Shown here: positions 18,322 to 27,103 of the stretch, piece by piece
How positions within the stretch are numbered: position 1 is the stretch's first letter
Layout: every line of letters begins with the position of its first letter
Assembly (NCBI GenBank): GCA_016903675.1
Contig: JADQBA010000008.1
Coordinates: 1-64,000 of the forward strand
Origin: Stigonema ocellatum SAG 48.90 = DSM 106950
GTDB taxonomy: Bacteria; Cyanobacteriota; Cyanobacteriia; Cyanobacteriales; Nostocaceae
Reading direction: 5' to 3'
DNA length: 64,000 bases
Program-made: the position numbers and the translations under genes
Notes under the pieces: generated by a model
Told to the model about the DNA's origin: nothing
The model's input: only the letters and a program-made list of their open reading frames with translations
Databases searched by the model: none

Positions 18322-20493
18322 GTGAAAGGACAGCAATTATTCCATAGTTTCTTACCGGGCGTGACAGCAGCGGTATTAACAACTCAGCCTAGTTGGGCTC
18401 AAACTATAGATGTAGGGGGGATAGAGCTTTTCGCCTCTCCTAATGTCTCAACTTCTACCTATAGCGGAAACTTGATTGCAAATGATATCAAGGGGCAACT
18501 GCCTACTGCTCTTACTCCTGCTGACATGACTATGGTGAGTCAGCAGCCTTTGAGTAGTAACAGTATTGGGGTAGTAGTGACTGGAAAGACTGGTGTGCCA
18601 ATGGGAGAAATAGGACAAGAAAGTAGGAATGCTCAAAGTGTGCTTTTCAGCTTGACACCTACAGCAGACTCTTTCGACCCCATAACGGGTATTGGCAAGC
18701 TGGGGGATGTGGGGGATAAGGGAGCAGGGGGAGCAGGGGGAGTTAATTTTTACCCTGCCTTCCCTTCTCCTTCTCCTCACCTACCTTCTGCTCTGCGACT
18801 ATATGCAAAGCTGAAAAATCCTGAGACTCAGTTACCGACAGTTTCAGAGGTGCCAGCAAGGGGTGCAGGAGCAGCAAAGCTTTTACAGGAGCAGGTGTTG
18901 TGTTCACAGGGACAAAGGGACAATATGATCATTTTCCCAGCCTGTTCACAACAAAATACTATTTCTGGAAATCTGGTGGCGCAGGCAAATACCGGAACTC
19001 CCAGAGTACCACCTACTGACCTAGCTCCCACAACACCTGCAACGCCTGCAACAGTACCGACCAGGCCAAGACCTGGTTCCCCCATAAATCCTCAAGTCCC
19101 GACGACAACGCCGTCGGCACCTACTAACTCAACTCCCATAGTACCGACGACAAACCCTGCACCTGCGGGTTCCTCTGTGCAAGTTCCAGATTATCTCAAC
19201 GCCAACCCAAATCCCCTACAGTTTCCTACCAGACCAGAGGAAGTGAGGATTCAGGGAACTCAGCCCATTACTTTGGCACAGGCTTTGGAACTTGCACGAC
19301 GCAACAGTCAGGATCTACAGGTCGCGTTACTGAATTTAGAACGCCAGAAATATGCCGTGCGGGAGGCGCAAGCTGCTTTGTATCCCACTGCGAATCTGAC
19401 GGCTAGAGTCACTCGTAGTAGGAATTCTCAGCAGGAGCAGAATGCCCGCGGACAGTTGGTTGATTCTCCAGCCACTTCAAACTTCAGTAGTAGTGCAGAA
19501 GTGAATTATTTTCTTTATACCTCTGGGCGACGGCTTGCTAGCATTAGACAGGCTGAGGAACAGCAGCGCTTTTATGAATTGGAAGTTGAGAAGACCTCCG
19601 AGGACCTGCGTCTGAATGTCACAACTGACTACTACGCTCTGCAATCAGCAGATGAACAAGTACGCATTTACCAGGCTTCTGTGCTTAACTATCAAGCTAG
19701 TTTGCGGGATGCACAAGCTTTAGAACGAGCAGGGGTTGGTACGCGGTTCGATGTCTTGCAGGCTCAGGTGAATTTAGCAAATGCCCAACAACAACTGACT
19801 AATGCTTTTGCGCAGCAGCGAATTGTCCGTCGTCAACTCTCACAGCGGTTGAGTTTGCCACAGTCGGTTGATATCAGTGCGGCAGACCCTGTGCAATTAG
19901 CGGGTCTTTGGAACCAGACTCTCGAAGAAAGTATTGTGCTAGCTTTTCAAAACCGTCCGGAACTGGCAGAACAGTTGGCGCAACGCAACATTGCCGAGCA
20001 ACAGCGGCGGCAGGCACTTGCACAGCTAGGGCCGCAAATTAGTTTGGTTGGCCAGTACCAGCTCCAAGAACCGTTCAATCAAAACATCGGTCTTAAGGAT
20101 ATTTATTCCCTGCAAGTCCAAGCAAGCCTAAATTTGTTCGATGGGGGAGCGCAAAGAGCGAGCGCAGATCAGGCGAGAATTCAGATTCGCATCGCTGACA
20201 CCCAATTTGCTACCCAGCGTAACACAGCCCGCTTACAAGTAGAAGATGCCTATTTTAGATTGCAATCTAATTTGCTCAACGTTCAAACCTCTACTACTGC
20301 TTTAGCACAGGCTAGGGAGTCTTTGCGTTTAGCAAGGTTGAGATTCCAAGCTGGTGTAGGCACTCAAACTGACGTTATTAACCAAGAAGCCTTCCTGACC
20401 ACAGCTGAAGGTAATCGAGTCACCGCTATTTTGGATTACAACCGCGCTCTGGCTCAGCTACAACGATATGTTACGTCAAGGGGATTACGCTAA
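18322..20493 (+). CDS. hgdD: TolC-type outer membrane efflux protein (HgdD)
   Basis: This outer-membrane channel spans the periplasm and, in Anabaena, works with DevBCA to export heterocyst glycolipids. The 723-residue protein starts at a GTG (18322) and has a signal peptide ending near PSWAQ. A 250-residue Pro/Thr-rich region precedes the two TolC repeats (QPITLAQALELARRNSQDLQVALLNLERQ...; LEESIVLAFQNRPELAEQLAQRNIAEQQRRQALAQLGPQ...). The repeats contain typical heptad-rich helices and LNLFDGGAQRASADQA. The stretch DVGDKGAGGAGGVN is encoded by a ggggagcagg tandem repeat. The position directly after kaiC equals that of hgdD (alr2887) in Anabaena 7120 as I recall; the symbol rests on this synteny. 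Confidence 0.88.
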   Translation: MKGQQLFHSFLPGVTAAVLTTQPSWAQTIDVGGIELFASPNVSTSTYSGNLIANDIKGQLPTALTPADMTMVSQQPLSSNSIGVVVTGKTGVPMGEIGQESRNAQSVLFSLTPTADSFDPITGIGKLGDVGDKGAGGAGGVNFYPAFPSPSPHLPSALRLYAKLKNPETQLPTVSEVPARGAGAAKLLQEQVLCSQGQRDNMIIFPACSQQNTISGNLVAQANTGTPRVPPTDLAPTTPATPATVPTRPRPGSPINPQVPTTTPSAPTNSTPIVPTTNPAPAGSSVQVPDYLNANPNPLQFPTRPEEVRIQGTQPITLAQALELARRNSQDLQVALLNLERQKYAVREAQAALYPTANLTARVTRSRNSQQEQNARGQLVDSPATSNFSSSAEVNYFLYTSGRRLASIRQAEEQQRFYELEVEKTSEDLRLNVTTDYYALQSADEQVRIYQASVLNYQASLRDAQALERAGVGTRFDVLQAQVNLANAQQQLTNAFAQQRIVRRQLSQRLSLPQSVDISAADPVQLAGLWNQTLEESIVLAFQNRPELAEQLAQRNIAEQQRRQALAQLGPQISLVGQYQLQEPFNQNIGLKDIYSLQVQASLNLFDGGAQRASADQARIQIRIADTQFATQRNTARLQVEDAYFRLQSNLLNVQTSTTALAQARESLRLARLRFQAGVGTQTDVINQEAFLTTAEGNRVTAILDYNRALAQLQRYVTSRGLR

Positions 20494-20615
20494 ATAAGTC
20501 ATTGGTCATTGGTCATTGGTAAAAAACACACAAATGACTAATGACTGATTATCAGAGAGTCAAAATTGGAATAACATAGCTGAGTGGTTAATCCGTCAGC
20601 TAGTTAAAAAAACAT

Positions 20616-21005
20616 ATGACAGAAGTGACACCGAAAGAAATTGCACAGTTTCGCTCTCAACTGGCAGAAGATTCCAAAGCTATGGAGGTACTTGATTTGA
20701 TTGAGGATTGTGAGGGAGATTTAGAAGATGCAGCGATGACTTTAGCCATTCGGGCTGGACAAGAACCAGAAATAGCAAATTCAGAGTGGTTAGCTGCTTT
20801 AGCTAGAAAATGGCGTGCTGTTATTTGTCAACAAGAATTTCGGGACGACTTGCTTAATGGCTCCGTTCAGGGGATGATGGAACAACTAAAAACAACTCCG
20901 GCCTTTCCTCATATTCTGGCAACACCGGTTTTAATGTATGTCTTGAAGCAAGGCGTCAAAAATTTTTGTGAGCCTTTGGATGAGGTGACTACTCCTAAGA
21001 CTTAG
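20616..21005 (+). CDS. Conserved cyanobacterial protein of unknown function
   Basis: A 129-residue soluble, acidic, mainly helical protein. Recognisable segments are DLIEDCEGDLEDAAMTLAIRAGQEPE, EWLAALARKWRAVICQQEFRDDLLNG and ATPVLMYVLKQGVKNFCEPL. There is no signal peptide or known catalytic motif. I do not recognise a named family. The helical pattern resembles small cyanobacteria-restricted proteins. It is transcribed with hgdD but separated from it by 122 bp that include a cattggtcattgg tandem and its complement, so co-transcription is doubtful. Confidence 0.75.
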   Translation: MTEVTPKEIAQFRSQLAEDSKAMEVLDLIEDCEGDLEDAAMTLAIRAGQEPEIANSEWLAALARKWRAVICQQEFRDDLLNGSVQGMMEQLKTTPAFPHILATPVLMYVLKQGVKNFCEPLDEVTTPKT

Positions 21006-21206
21006 CCACAAGACAAGCTCCCACACACAGCCTCTTCTCATCTTCTGGTAACCACTCTCTACTCCTTACCAAAAAACGGGATGAAAGCCCCTGGCTTCAG
21101 ACATGGGGATGAAATCCGAGGCTGTTTCAACAGCCGTCAAAATTCATTATTGTATTGATTTGTAAAGCGTAATTAGTTATGCAGGTCGAGGCTGTATACT
21201 AAGGGT

Positions 21207-21605
21207 ATGCCAGTAAAATACAAATCAAATGAGAACGTTGTCTACGACTGCAAATACCACATTGTCTGGTGTCCCAAGTACCGAAGGTCGGTATTAATTA
21301 AGGGCGTAGACGTTAGGTTAAAGGAAATAATCCGTGAAGTTTGCAATGAATTTCAGGCAACTTTAATTGAACTAGAGGTAATGCCAGATCATGTACATCT
21401 TTTGGTTGAAGTAGACCCCCAGTTTGGAGTGACCAAATTAATCAGGTACATGAAAGGGCGCTCATCAAGGTTTCTCCGACAGGAATTTCCTTGGCTAAAA
21501 TCACGACTCCCAACACTTTGGACTAATTCTTATTTTGTCTCAACCGTTGGGGGCGCACCGCTAGAAGTCGTTAAACAGTATATAGAAAATCAGAAAAATG
21601 TCTGA
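21207..21605 (+). CDS. tnpA: IS200/IS605 Y1 transposase TnpA
   Basis: A 132-residue HUH single-strand transposase that excises and inserts the element through its terminal hairpins. The metal-binding HUH motif is MPDHVHLLVEV. The catalytic tyrosine is in EVVKQYIENQKN near the C-terminus. The opening CKYHIVWCPKYRRSVL is the family signature. The protein has full length for the family and no frameshift. Its last codons overlap the tnpB start (ATGTCTGA: tnpB ATG, tnpA TGA), implying translational coupling. It may also mobilise the tnpA-less element at 40.2-41.9 kb in trans, whose TnpB is closely similar. Confidence 0.95.
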   Translation: MPVKYKSNENVVYDCKYHIVWCPKYRRSVLIKGVDVRLKEIIREVCNEFQATLIELEVMPDHVHLLVEVDPQFGVTKLIRYMKGRSSRFLRQEFPWLKSRLPTLWTNSYFVSTVGGAPLEVVKQYIENQKNV

Positions 21606-22863
21606 AGAAATAATCTACGGCTGTCAACAAAATCTAATTAGCCCAGATAAAGAATTAGCTGCTGTCCTAGAGTTTATTTGTTCCGAGTCTAACAAGTTAA
21701 CCAACTCTGGAATCTATTATGCTAGACAACTATTCTTTAAAACAAAAAAGATTGTCGGCAAGTATGACCTAGAGGCTGAGTACAAAAGTAATCCTCATTT
21801 CCAAGCTTTGCATTCCCAAGCAGCACAACAAATTCTTAGAAGTGTTGCTGAATCGTTTAAGTCATTCAAAGAGCTATCTAAACTTTTTCGTCTTGGGGAA
21901 CTCAAGAGTAAACCAAGACCGCCCAAGTATCGTAAGCCTAAAGGGTTGGCACTTGTGACATACCCCAAGCAAGCGTTGAAATTGATGGATGGATTGATTA
22001 GGGTTCCATTAGGCAACACGGTTAAGCGATGGTTCAAGTTAGATAGTTTCACCTTGGTAATGCCGTCTAATATAAAATTTGAAGACATTAAGGAATTAAG
22101 GATACTACCTCGCAATCGTTGTTTTTATGTGGAATTTGTTTATCAGCGTCAGCCTGTTAACGTTGTTAGTCTTGATAAATCAAAGGTGTTGGGCATTGAT
22201 CATGGTGTTGGTAATTGGTTAACTTGTGTTTCTAATGTGGGGACAAGTTTTATCATTGATGGGCTAAAACTTAAAAGCGTAAACCAATGGTACAACAAAC
22301 AAATTGCCACTATTAAAGAGGGTAAGCCTCAAGGCTTTTGGTCTAACAAACTCGCTGCCATTACAGAAAAGAGAAATAGACAAATGAGAGATGCCGTTAA
22401 CAAAGCGGCGAGAATTGTAATCAATCACTGTCTAACTAATAAAATTGGGACAGTTGTTTTTGGGTGGAACGAGGGGCAAAAAGATAGTAGCAATATGGGA
22501 AAAAAGAACAACCAAAAGTTTGTTCAGATTCCTACAGGGAAACTGAAAGCTAGAATAGCTCAATTATGTGAGCAATATGGAATTCAATTTATAGAAACCG
22601 AGGAAAGCTACACTTCGCGAGCATCATTTTTAGATAATGATGTGCTACCTAAATATGGTGAAAAACCCGACGGGTGGCAATCTAGTGGTAAGCGAATTGT
22701 GCGCGGATTGTTTAAAACCGGAAAGAATCTTTTAATCAACGCTGACTGCAACGGAGCAGTGAACATCATACGCAAAGTAGCGGCAACTCTAGGCTTAGAC
22801 CTAGAAGGAGTCAGTAGGGGCGGCTTGAGTACGCCTTTAAGGGTTCATTTTTGGACGCCTTAA
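21598..22863 (+). CDS. tnpB: TnpB-family protein with non-canonical RuvC centre
   Basis: A 421-residue TnpB/OrfB. RuvC-I Asp is in VLGIDHGVGNWLTCVS and RuvC-III Asp in LINADCNGAVNIIRK. At the normal RuvC-II position (hydrophobic strand followed by E-D-L) this protein reads VVFGWNEGQKD, with no Glu in the canonical place. The expected CxxC zinc finger is replaced by EESYTSRASFLDNDVLPKYGEKP. I recall that some TnpBs and Fanzors have a rearranged catalytic glutamate; the EE of TEESYTS is a candidate. It should be either an RNA-guided nuclease of that rearranged type or an inactive relative. Directly follows tnpA. Confidence 0.9.
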   Translation: MSEEIIYGCQQNLISPDKELAAVLEFICSESNKLTNSGIYYARQLFFKTKKIVGKYDLEAEYKSNPHFQALHSQAAQQILRSVAESFKSFKELSKLFRLGELKSKPRPPKYRKPKGLALVTYPKQALKLMDGLIRVPLGNTVKRWFKLDSFTLVMPSNIKFEDIKELRILPRNRCFYVEFVYQRQPVNVVSLDKSKVLGIDHGVGNWLTCVSNVGTSFIIDGLKLKSVNQWYNKQIATIKEGKPQGFWSNKLAAITEKRNRQMRDAVNKAARIVINHCLTNKIGTVVFGWNEGQKDSSNMGKKNNQKFVQIPTGKLKARIAQLCEQYGIQFIETEESYTSRASFLDNDVLPKYGEKPDGWQSSGKRIVRGLFKTGKNLLINADCNGAVNIIRKVAATLGLDLEGVSRGGLSTPLRVHFWTP

Positions 22864-22990
22864 GAATCCCCCGCATTTATGCGTGGGGAGCTTCAATCTC
22901 ATAATCTACATTTAGGTACAGGATTGATTCAACTAGTACTGATACCTTCTTTATTAAAGCCACAAGTATCATAAAATTATTATTTTGTCA

Positions 22991-23485
22991 ATGAATTACG
23001 TTATTGCCGTATTACCAGACCGCATCCAAGCAGAAGCTGCTTATGTCGCTTTAGACAAAGAAGGCATCAAAGGCACAATTCTGGGTAAGGGCTATAAAAC
23101 CGCTGACGAGTTCGGCTTGATTGACCCTAACGAGTCAGCCAAGAAGCAAGCCCGGTTAATGGCGTCTTGGCTAGTGCCATTTGGATTTTTTGCGGGTGTT
23201 ACTTTCAGCCTCCTTACTGGTTTGGATACCTTTCCCTGGGCTGGTACAATTGGAAATCACATTATTGGGGGTTTGTTGGGTGCTGGTGCTGGTGCTATGG
23301 GTAGTGTGTTTGCAGGTGGTGGAGTCGGCGTCCTTGTTGGTAGTGGTGACGCTTTACCCTACCGCAATCGCTTGAATGCTGGTAAATACTTAATTGTCGT
23401 TCAGGGTTCCGAAACTCTCACCAACAAAGCAACCCGCGCCTTGCGTCCTTTTAACCCAGAAAATATCCAAGGCTATGAATTATGA
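22991..23485 (+). CDS. Glycine-zipper membrane protein
   Basis: A 164-residue protein starting at ATG 22991 (a TTG six bases upstream is also in frame). The N-terminal 40 residues (NYVIAVLPDRIQAEAAYVALDKEGI) resemble the alpha/beta start of stress-protein-17M-like domains. Two membrane segments follow: LVPFGFFAGVTFSLLTGL, and a Gly-rich one, HIIGGLLGAGAGAMGSVFAGG, with small-residue spacing typical of glycine zippers. The C-terminal part (AGKYLIVVQGSETLTNKATRAL) returns to a soluble fold. It is likely an inner or thylakoid membrane protein, possibly stress related. The function is not known to me. Confidence 0.75.
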   Translation: MNYVIAVLPDRIQAEAAYVALDKEGIKGTILGKGYKTADEFGLIDPNESAKKQARLMASWLVPFGFFAGVTFSLLTGLDTFPWAGTIGNHIIGGLLGAGAGAMGSVFAGGGVGVLVGSGDALPYRNRLNAGKYLIVVQGSETLTNKATRALRPFNPENIQGYEL

Positions 23486-23499
23486 ATTATGAATTATGA

Positions 23500-23585
23500 A
23501 TGATGAATTAACTCCCCATTCCCCACTCCCCACTCCCCACTCCCCATTCCCCACTCCCCACTCCCCACTCCCCACTCCCCATTCT
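23500..23585. repeat. Tandem ccccactcccca repeat
   Basis: An array of ccccatt and ccccact heptamers runs right up to the start codon of the S4-domain gene (ATG 23587), so the ribosome site of that gene is in or replaced by the repeat. Confidence 0.88.
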
Positions 23586-23586
23586 T

Positions 23587-24366
23587 ATGCTGCCACGGGA
23601 AGAACTTTTAAAAGGTGTTGAAAATCGAGATAGTGTTGCGCGTGTCATTGACCTGGCTGAACAAGCAATCAAAACTTGGGAAGTTGTTGTGACGGATTTT
23701 TTGTCTCCACCAGAGTCGGCAGAAATTCAGATCAGCTTCAGCCGGTTAACAGAGGTACAGTTGGTGGCGTGGGGTGGATATCCACAAGCTGAACGCCAAA
23801 GAATAGCGATCGCCCGTTCCGAAATTCCTCTAGATCAATCTCTTGTCGCCATTACCCCCTTGGAAATTGCTGGGAATTTCCTCTTTGATACCGCCACTCA
23901 CCGCGACTTTTTAGGCGCAATGCTGGGAACTGGTATTATCCGCGAAAAAACGGGGGACGTTATTGTCTTGGGCGAACGTGGGGCGCAGGCAATTGTTGTG
24001 CCAGAGTTGGCGGAATTTTTGGAGATAAATCTCAAACAGGTGCGATCAGTACCTGTGAAAACCCAACCAATTGATTTAAGCGAGTTAAAAGTTCGCGAAC
24101 CAAAGAAGAAAGAATTAACCACCGTAGAAGCTTCTTTGCGTTTGGATGCGATCGCATCTGCTGGTTTTGGTATGTCCCGCAGCAAAATGGTTGATTTGAT
24201 TGACTCTGGTGATGTCCGCGTCAACTGGAAGGAAATTACCCAAGCCAGTTCTCAGATGAAATCTGGCGACCTAATTGCCATTCGCGGTAAAGGACGTTTA
24301 GAAGTTGGAGACATCGCCGTCACCAAAAAAGACCGTTACCGCATTCAATTGACAAGATATATGTAA
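23587..24366 (+). CDS. Photosystem II S4 domain protein
   Basis: A 259-residue RNA-binding protein of the YlmH-like family that cyanobacterial annotations call photosystem II S4 domain protein. The N-terminal half has LPREELLKGVENRDSVARVIDLAEQA and the central part NFLFDTATHRDFLGAMLGTGIIREKTGDVIV. The S4 domain at the C-terminus reads LRLDAIASAGFGMSRSKMVDLIDSGDVRVNWKEI. Relatives in plants are needed for PSII accumulation; the bacterial relatives have roles in septum formation or ribosome rescue. No normal Shine-Dalgarno is visible because a ccccactcccc array abuts the ATG. The stop is followed at once by a large repeat. Confidence 0.9.
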   Translation: MLPREELLKGVENRDSVARVIDLAEQAIKTWEVVVTDFLSPPESAEIQISFSRLTEVQLVAWGGYPQAERQRIAIARSEIPLDQSLVAITPLEIAGNFLFDTATHRDFLGAMLGTGIIREKTGDVIVLGERGAQAIVVPELAEFLEINLKQVRSVPVKTQPIDLSELKVREPKKKELTTVEASLRLDAIASAGFGMSRSKMVDLIDSGDVRVNWKEITQASSQMKSGDLIAIRGKGRLEVGDIAVTKKDRYRIQLTRYM

Positions 24367-24668
24367 TGGGGAATGGGGAGTGGGGAGTGGGGAATGGGGA
24401 GTGGGGAGTGGGGAATGGGGAGTAGGGAGTAGGGAAGAGGGAGTAGGGAAGAGGGAGTAGGGAGTAGGGAGTAGGGAGTAGGGAAGAGGGAGTTAAAAAT
24501 TATCACTCCCCATTTCCCATTTCCCACTCCCCATGGCCCCTTATCACGCTTTGGGGGACCCGAGTTCCCCATTCCCCATGGCCCCTTATCACGCTTTGGG
24601 GAACCCGATTTCCCCATTCCCCATTCCCCATTCCCCACTCCCCACTCCCCACTCCCCATTCCCCATTC
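24367..24668. repeat. 300-bp mirrored purine/pyrimidine tandem array
   Basis: Plus-strand ggggagtggggaatgg and gggagtaggg units (24367-24492) are followed by ccccactccccattcc units (24505-24668), giving a potential hairpin of more than 100 bp per arm. A 50-bp unit containing catggccccttatcacgctt occurs twice (about 24532 and 24577). It separates the convergent S4-domain and SDR genes. Confidence 0.9.
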
Positions 24669-24669
24669 C

Positions 24670-25440
24670 CTATTTTTTAAACTGTTTTTCCAAAAAATAC
24701 AGCATGGTTTTTCGCGGGATGAAGCGAGATAATCGGCTGACAAAGTGAGTGGTAATACCACCAATGACAACTATTGAATCTCTTCTTGCTAAAGCTTCCA
24801 GGGATTGGTACACTACTTGGGTTGGAGTCGTATTTGTTCTACCTGCCAGCGCCGGTGGAAAATTGGCTTCTGTAAAAAAGTTGGTTTCAACTGGTCCTGG
24901 GCACACCACTAGCACGCGCACACCATAGTGACGATTTTCTGCCCAGAGTGCCTGACTAAAACTGACAATAAACGCTTTGCTGGCAGCATAAACAGAGAGA
25001 TAAGGCATGGGTTGAAATGCGGTGAGGGAGGATAGGTTAATAATGCTTCCCGAACCACGTTGCCGCATTTCTGGCAAAAATTTATGAGTTAAATCTACTA
25101 ATGTCAGAACGTTTAATTGTACAATCTTGACGTGCCGTTCTCCGTGCCGTTCGGCAAAGTCGCCATAGTCTCCAAAACCAGCGTTATTAATTAACAGGTC
25201 AATGGTCAATCCTTTGTTTTTTGTGGTATCATAAACTACCTGAGCAGCCTCAGGTTCTGTGAGGTCTTTAACTATAATATCTACTTGAATTTTGTATTGC
25301 TCTTGTAGTTGTTTTGCCAGTTGGTTAAGTTTTTCTTCTGAACGAGAGACAAGAACAAGATTTGTATTGCGTGCAGCTAGTTCCTCAGCAAATGCTTTGC
25401 CAATACCACCAGAGGAACCAGTAATTAAAGCAGTTGACAT
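24670..25440 (-). CDS. Short-chain dehydrogenase/reductase
   Basis: A 256-residue classical SDR with NAD(P)-binding TGSSGGIGKAFAEEL (residues 6-20) and LLINNAGFGDYGDF. The catalytic tetrad is visible as Asn in VLTLVDLTH, Ser in INLSSLTAF and YxxxK in YAASKAF. The sequence suits the DltE/YqjQ subgroup that acts on hydrophobic substrates. The positively charged tail ...YFLEKQFKK may touch the membrane. Substrate unknown. The ATG at 25440 gives the canonical MSTALITG start. The 3' end lies against a pyrimidine repeat array, and the last residues coincide with the edge of the repeat. Confidence 0.92.
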   Translation of the reverse strand: MSTALITGSSGGIGKAFAEELAARNTNLVLVSRSEEKLNQLAKQLQEQYKIQVDIIVKDLTEPEAAQVVYDTTKNKGLTIDLLINNAGFGDYGDFAERHGERHVKIVQLNVLTLVDLTHKFLPEMRQRGSGSIINLSSLTAFQPMPYLSVYAASKAFIVSFSQALWAENRHYGVRVLVVCPGPVETNFFTEANFPPALAGRTNTTPTQVVYQSLEALARRDSIVVIGGITTHFVSRLSRFIPRKTMLYFLEKQFKK

Positions 25441-25478
25441 TCTAATTTCTGAGATTGTTTTTAAAATCGGCTTATAGA

Positions 25479-25676
25479 TATAGCAATCCTATTTGAGATC
25501 CGATCAAGGGGGACACGGGGGACAAGGGGGACAAGGGGGACAAGGGGGACAAGCCGCTACGCGGAAATTCAAAATTCAAAAATCAAAAGTTAAAACACTT
25601 TTGATTTTTGACTTTTGACTTTTGACTTCCCCGAAGGGGCGGGGGTGTTTGTAACTCCTGCAAGGAAGGCTATATA
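25479..25676. repeat. tatagcaatcc terminal-inverted-repeat element, copy B (reversed)
   Basis: This copy is inverted relative to the one at 15.36 kb. It begins atagcaatcctatttgagatc, carries gggggacaagg tandems and then aaaagtcaaaagtc-type units, and ends gcaaggaaggctatat. The internal block gccgctacgcggaaattc also occurs in copy A (as gaatttccgcgtagcggc). Confidence 0.78.
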
Positions 25677-25816
25677 TTAACGATATTAACAAGAGTTGCT
25701 AGAGGTTTTAACCGCCCAGAGCTATGAACCAAACAGAGCAAAAGCTGTACTCAGTACTTTGAGTAAATTTTAAGTATAAGTGGGAATACTAAAAGCATAG
25801 AATACATGGTGCTTTT

Positions 25817-26893
25817 ATGTTCAGCCAAATTAAATGGACATTTATGCTTTTGACAAGTGCAGCCGGGATGTTTTGGGTTGTAAATTTACCCTATCCCATG
25901 ATTCGCAAGCCGATAGCTAAAACAGCACCAATCCTGCTGTTACCTAGCTTCATCAGTATGGATCATAATTATCGAGGGGCAATTAATTCCCTTGAGCAAG
26001 CGGATCAGCTGGTTAACAAAGCTACAAGTTCCTCTGATGTTGAGCGGGGTGGCGAGAAAGTCAAAGAGGCACAAAAAAACTTGGATAATCTGCCAGTTTG
26101 GTTTTTGGGTTACTACCCTCAGTCTTATTGTAGCTTATTTGGTTGCACTTGGAAGTTTACCTTAGATGAGTTTGAAGATGCTCGGCGACGGGTGGCGCGG
26201 ATGGATGCCAAAGTTTTCCAAGAAAAAAATGCTTTGGGATTGCTGACTCAAGGTGAACAGGCGCTGAACACTGCGAAGCAGCAATATGAACAAACGAAGA
26301 ATACACAAGATAACCAAAAGGCGATCGCTTCAATGCAAGCGGCGATGGATTCTCTAGAACAAATTCCTAAAGAAACACTAGCAGGAAAAATGGCACAAAC
26401 TAAGCTAGCAGCTTACAAGCGCGATTTTGGGAATCTTACCAGTAGCGCTGCTAGTAATAACCAAACTAGCACATTAATTGAAGCAGCAAAGCTATTTGGC
26501 TTACAAGCTGCACAAGCATCCCAAAATCCACCCCATACAGCTTCCGAGTGGGGACAAATTGAAACCTTGTGGCTACAGGCGATAGTTCGGTTGGAAAAGA
26601 TTCAAGTAGCAGATACGAATTATCTGGAGGCACAGAAGTTGCTAGTCACATATCAGGCTAACTCCGGAATTGCACAAACTCGAAGAACAGCAGAAAGCAC
26701 GTCACAAGAAATCCTCAAACAAGCTAACCAACAAATCCAAAGATTGATTGCTTATCCTCCTTCTAATCCCCAGCAGCTAAAAGGTGAAATTCAGGGGATT
26801 ATCAATCAACTGAAAACTGTCCAACCAGGGACAACTGCTTACACAGAAGCGCAACAATTGCTGTTGTCTGCACAAAACAAGCTAAAGTCGTGA
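25817..26893 (+). CDS. Membrane-anchored helical protein of unknown function
   Basis: A 358-residue protein. An N-terminal hydrophobic segment (FMLLTSAAGMFWVVNLPYPM) acts as signal anchor, and the rest is mainly helical with heptad-like patterns and tetratricopeptide-like lengths: YRGAINSLEQADQLVNKA, GEQALNTAKQQYEQTKNTQDNQKA and AQQLLLSAQNKL. The conserved-looking block LPVWFLGYYPQSYCSLFGCTWKFTLDEFEDARRRVA, with two cysteines, may form a disulfide outside the cytoplasm. I recognise it only as a cyanobacterial protein with no established role. Start ATG 25817. It stands alone upstream of the tRNA-Val gene. Confidence 0.75.
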   Translation: MFSQIKWTFMLLTSAAGMFWVVNLPYPMIRKPIAKTAPILLLPSFISMDHNYRGAINSLEQADQLVNKATSSSDVERGGEKVKEAQKNLDNLPVWFLGYYPQSYCSLFGCTWKFTLDEFEDARRRVARMDAKVFQEKNALGLLTQGEQALNTAKQQYEQTKNTQDNQKAIASMQAAMDSLEQIPKETLAGKMAQTKLAAYKRDFGNLTSSAASNNQTSTLIEAAKLFGLQAAQASQNPPHTASEWGQIETLWLQAIVRLEKIQVADTNYLEAQKLLVTYQANSGIAQTRRTAESTSQEILKQANQQIQRLIAYPPSNPQQLKGEIQGIINQLKTVQPGTTAYTEAQQLLLSAQNKLKS

Positions 26894-26979
26894 GGTCAAG
26901 TTTTTTTTACAAAACTTCACACATGCGTTTTGGGCAAGTGCCTTTGGCACGCCTAAAGTAAATAAATTACTTTAGGGAT

Positions 26980-27009
26980 TTGCTTTTCCAGACAAATGTA
27001 TGCTATTAT
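26980..27009 (+). promoter_or_regulatory. Likely promoter of tRNA-Val
   Basis: TTGCTT (26980-26985) and TATTAT (27004-27009) are spaced by 18 bases and end 11 bases before the first base of the tRNA, a standard sigma-70 arrangement. This is read by eye and not tested. Confidence 0.5.
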
Positions 27010-27020
27010 GGTGAAAATAA

Positions 27021-27094
<74 letters not shown>

Positions 27095-27103
27095 TCCTTT
27101 GTG

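Larger units (their letters stand above)
21072..22895 (+). mobile_element. Complete IS200/IS605-type element (tnpA + tnpB)
   Basis: The left subterminal hairpin, gcccctggcttcagacatgggga, lies near 21086-21109. The right-end hairpin, CCCCCGCAT-tt-ATGCGTGGGG, lies at 22868-22889 just after the tnpB stop. The element contains an HUH transposase gene and a TnpB gene overlapping by 8 bp in the same direction. Both ORFs are intact. Exact cleavage positions were not determined. Confidence 0.82.
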
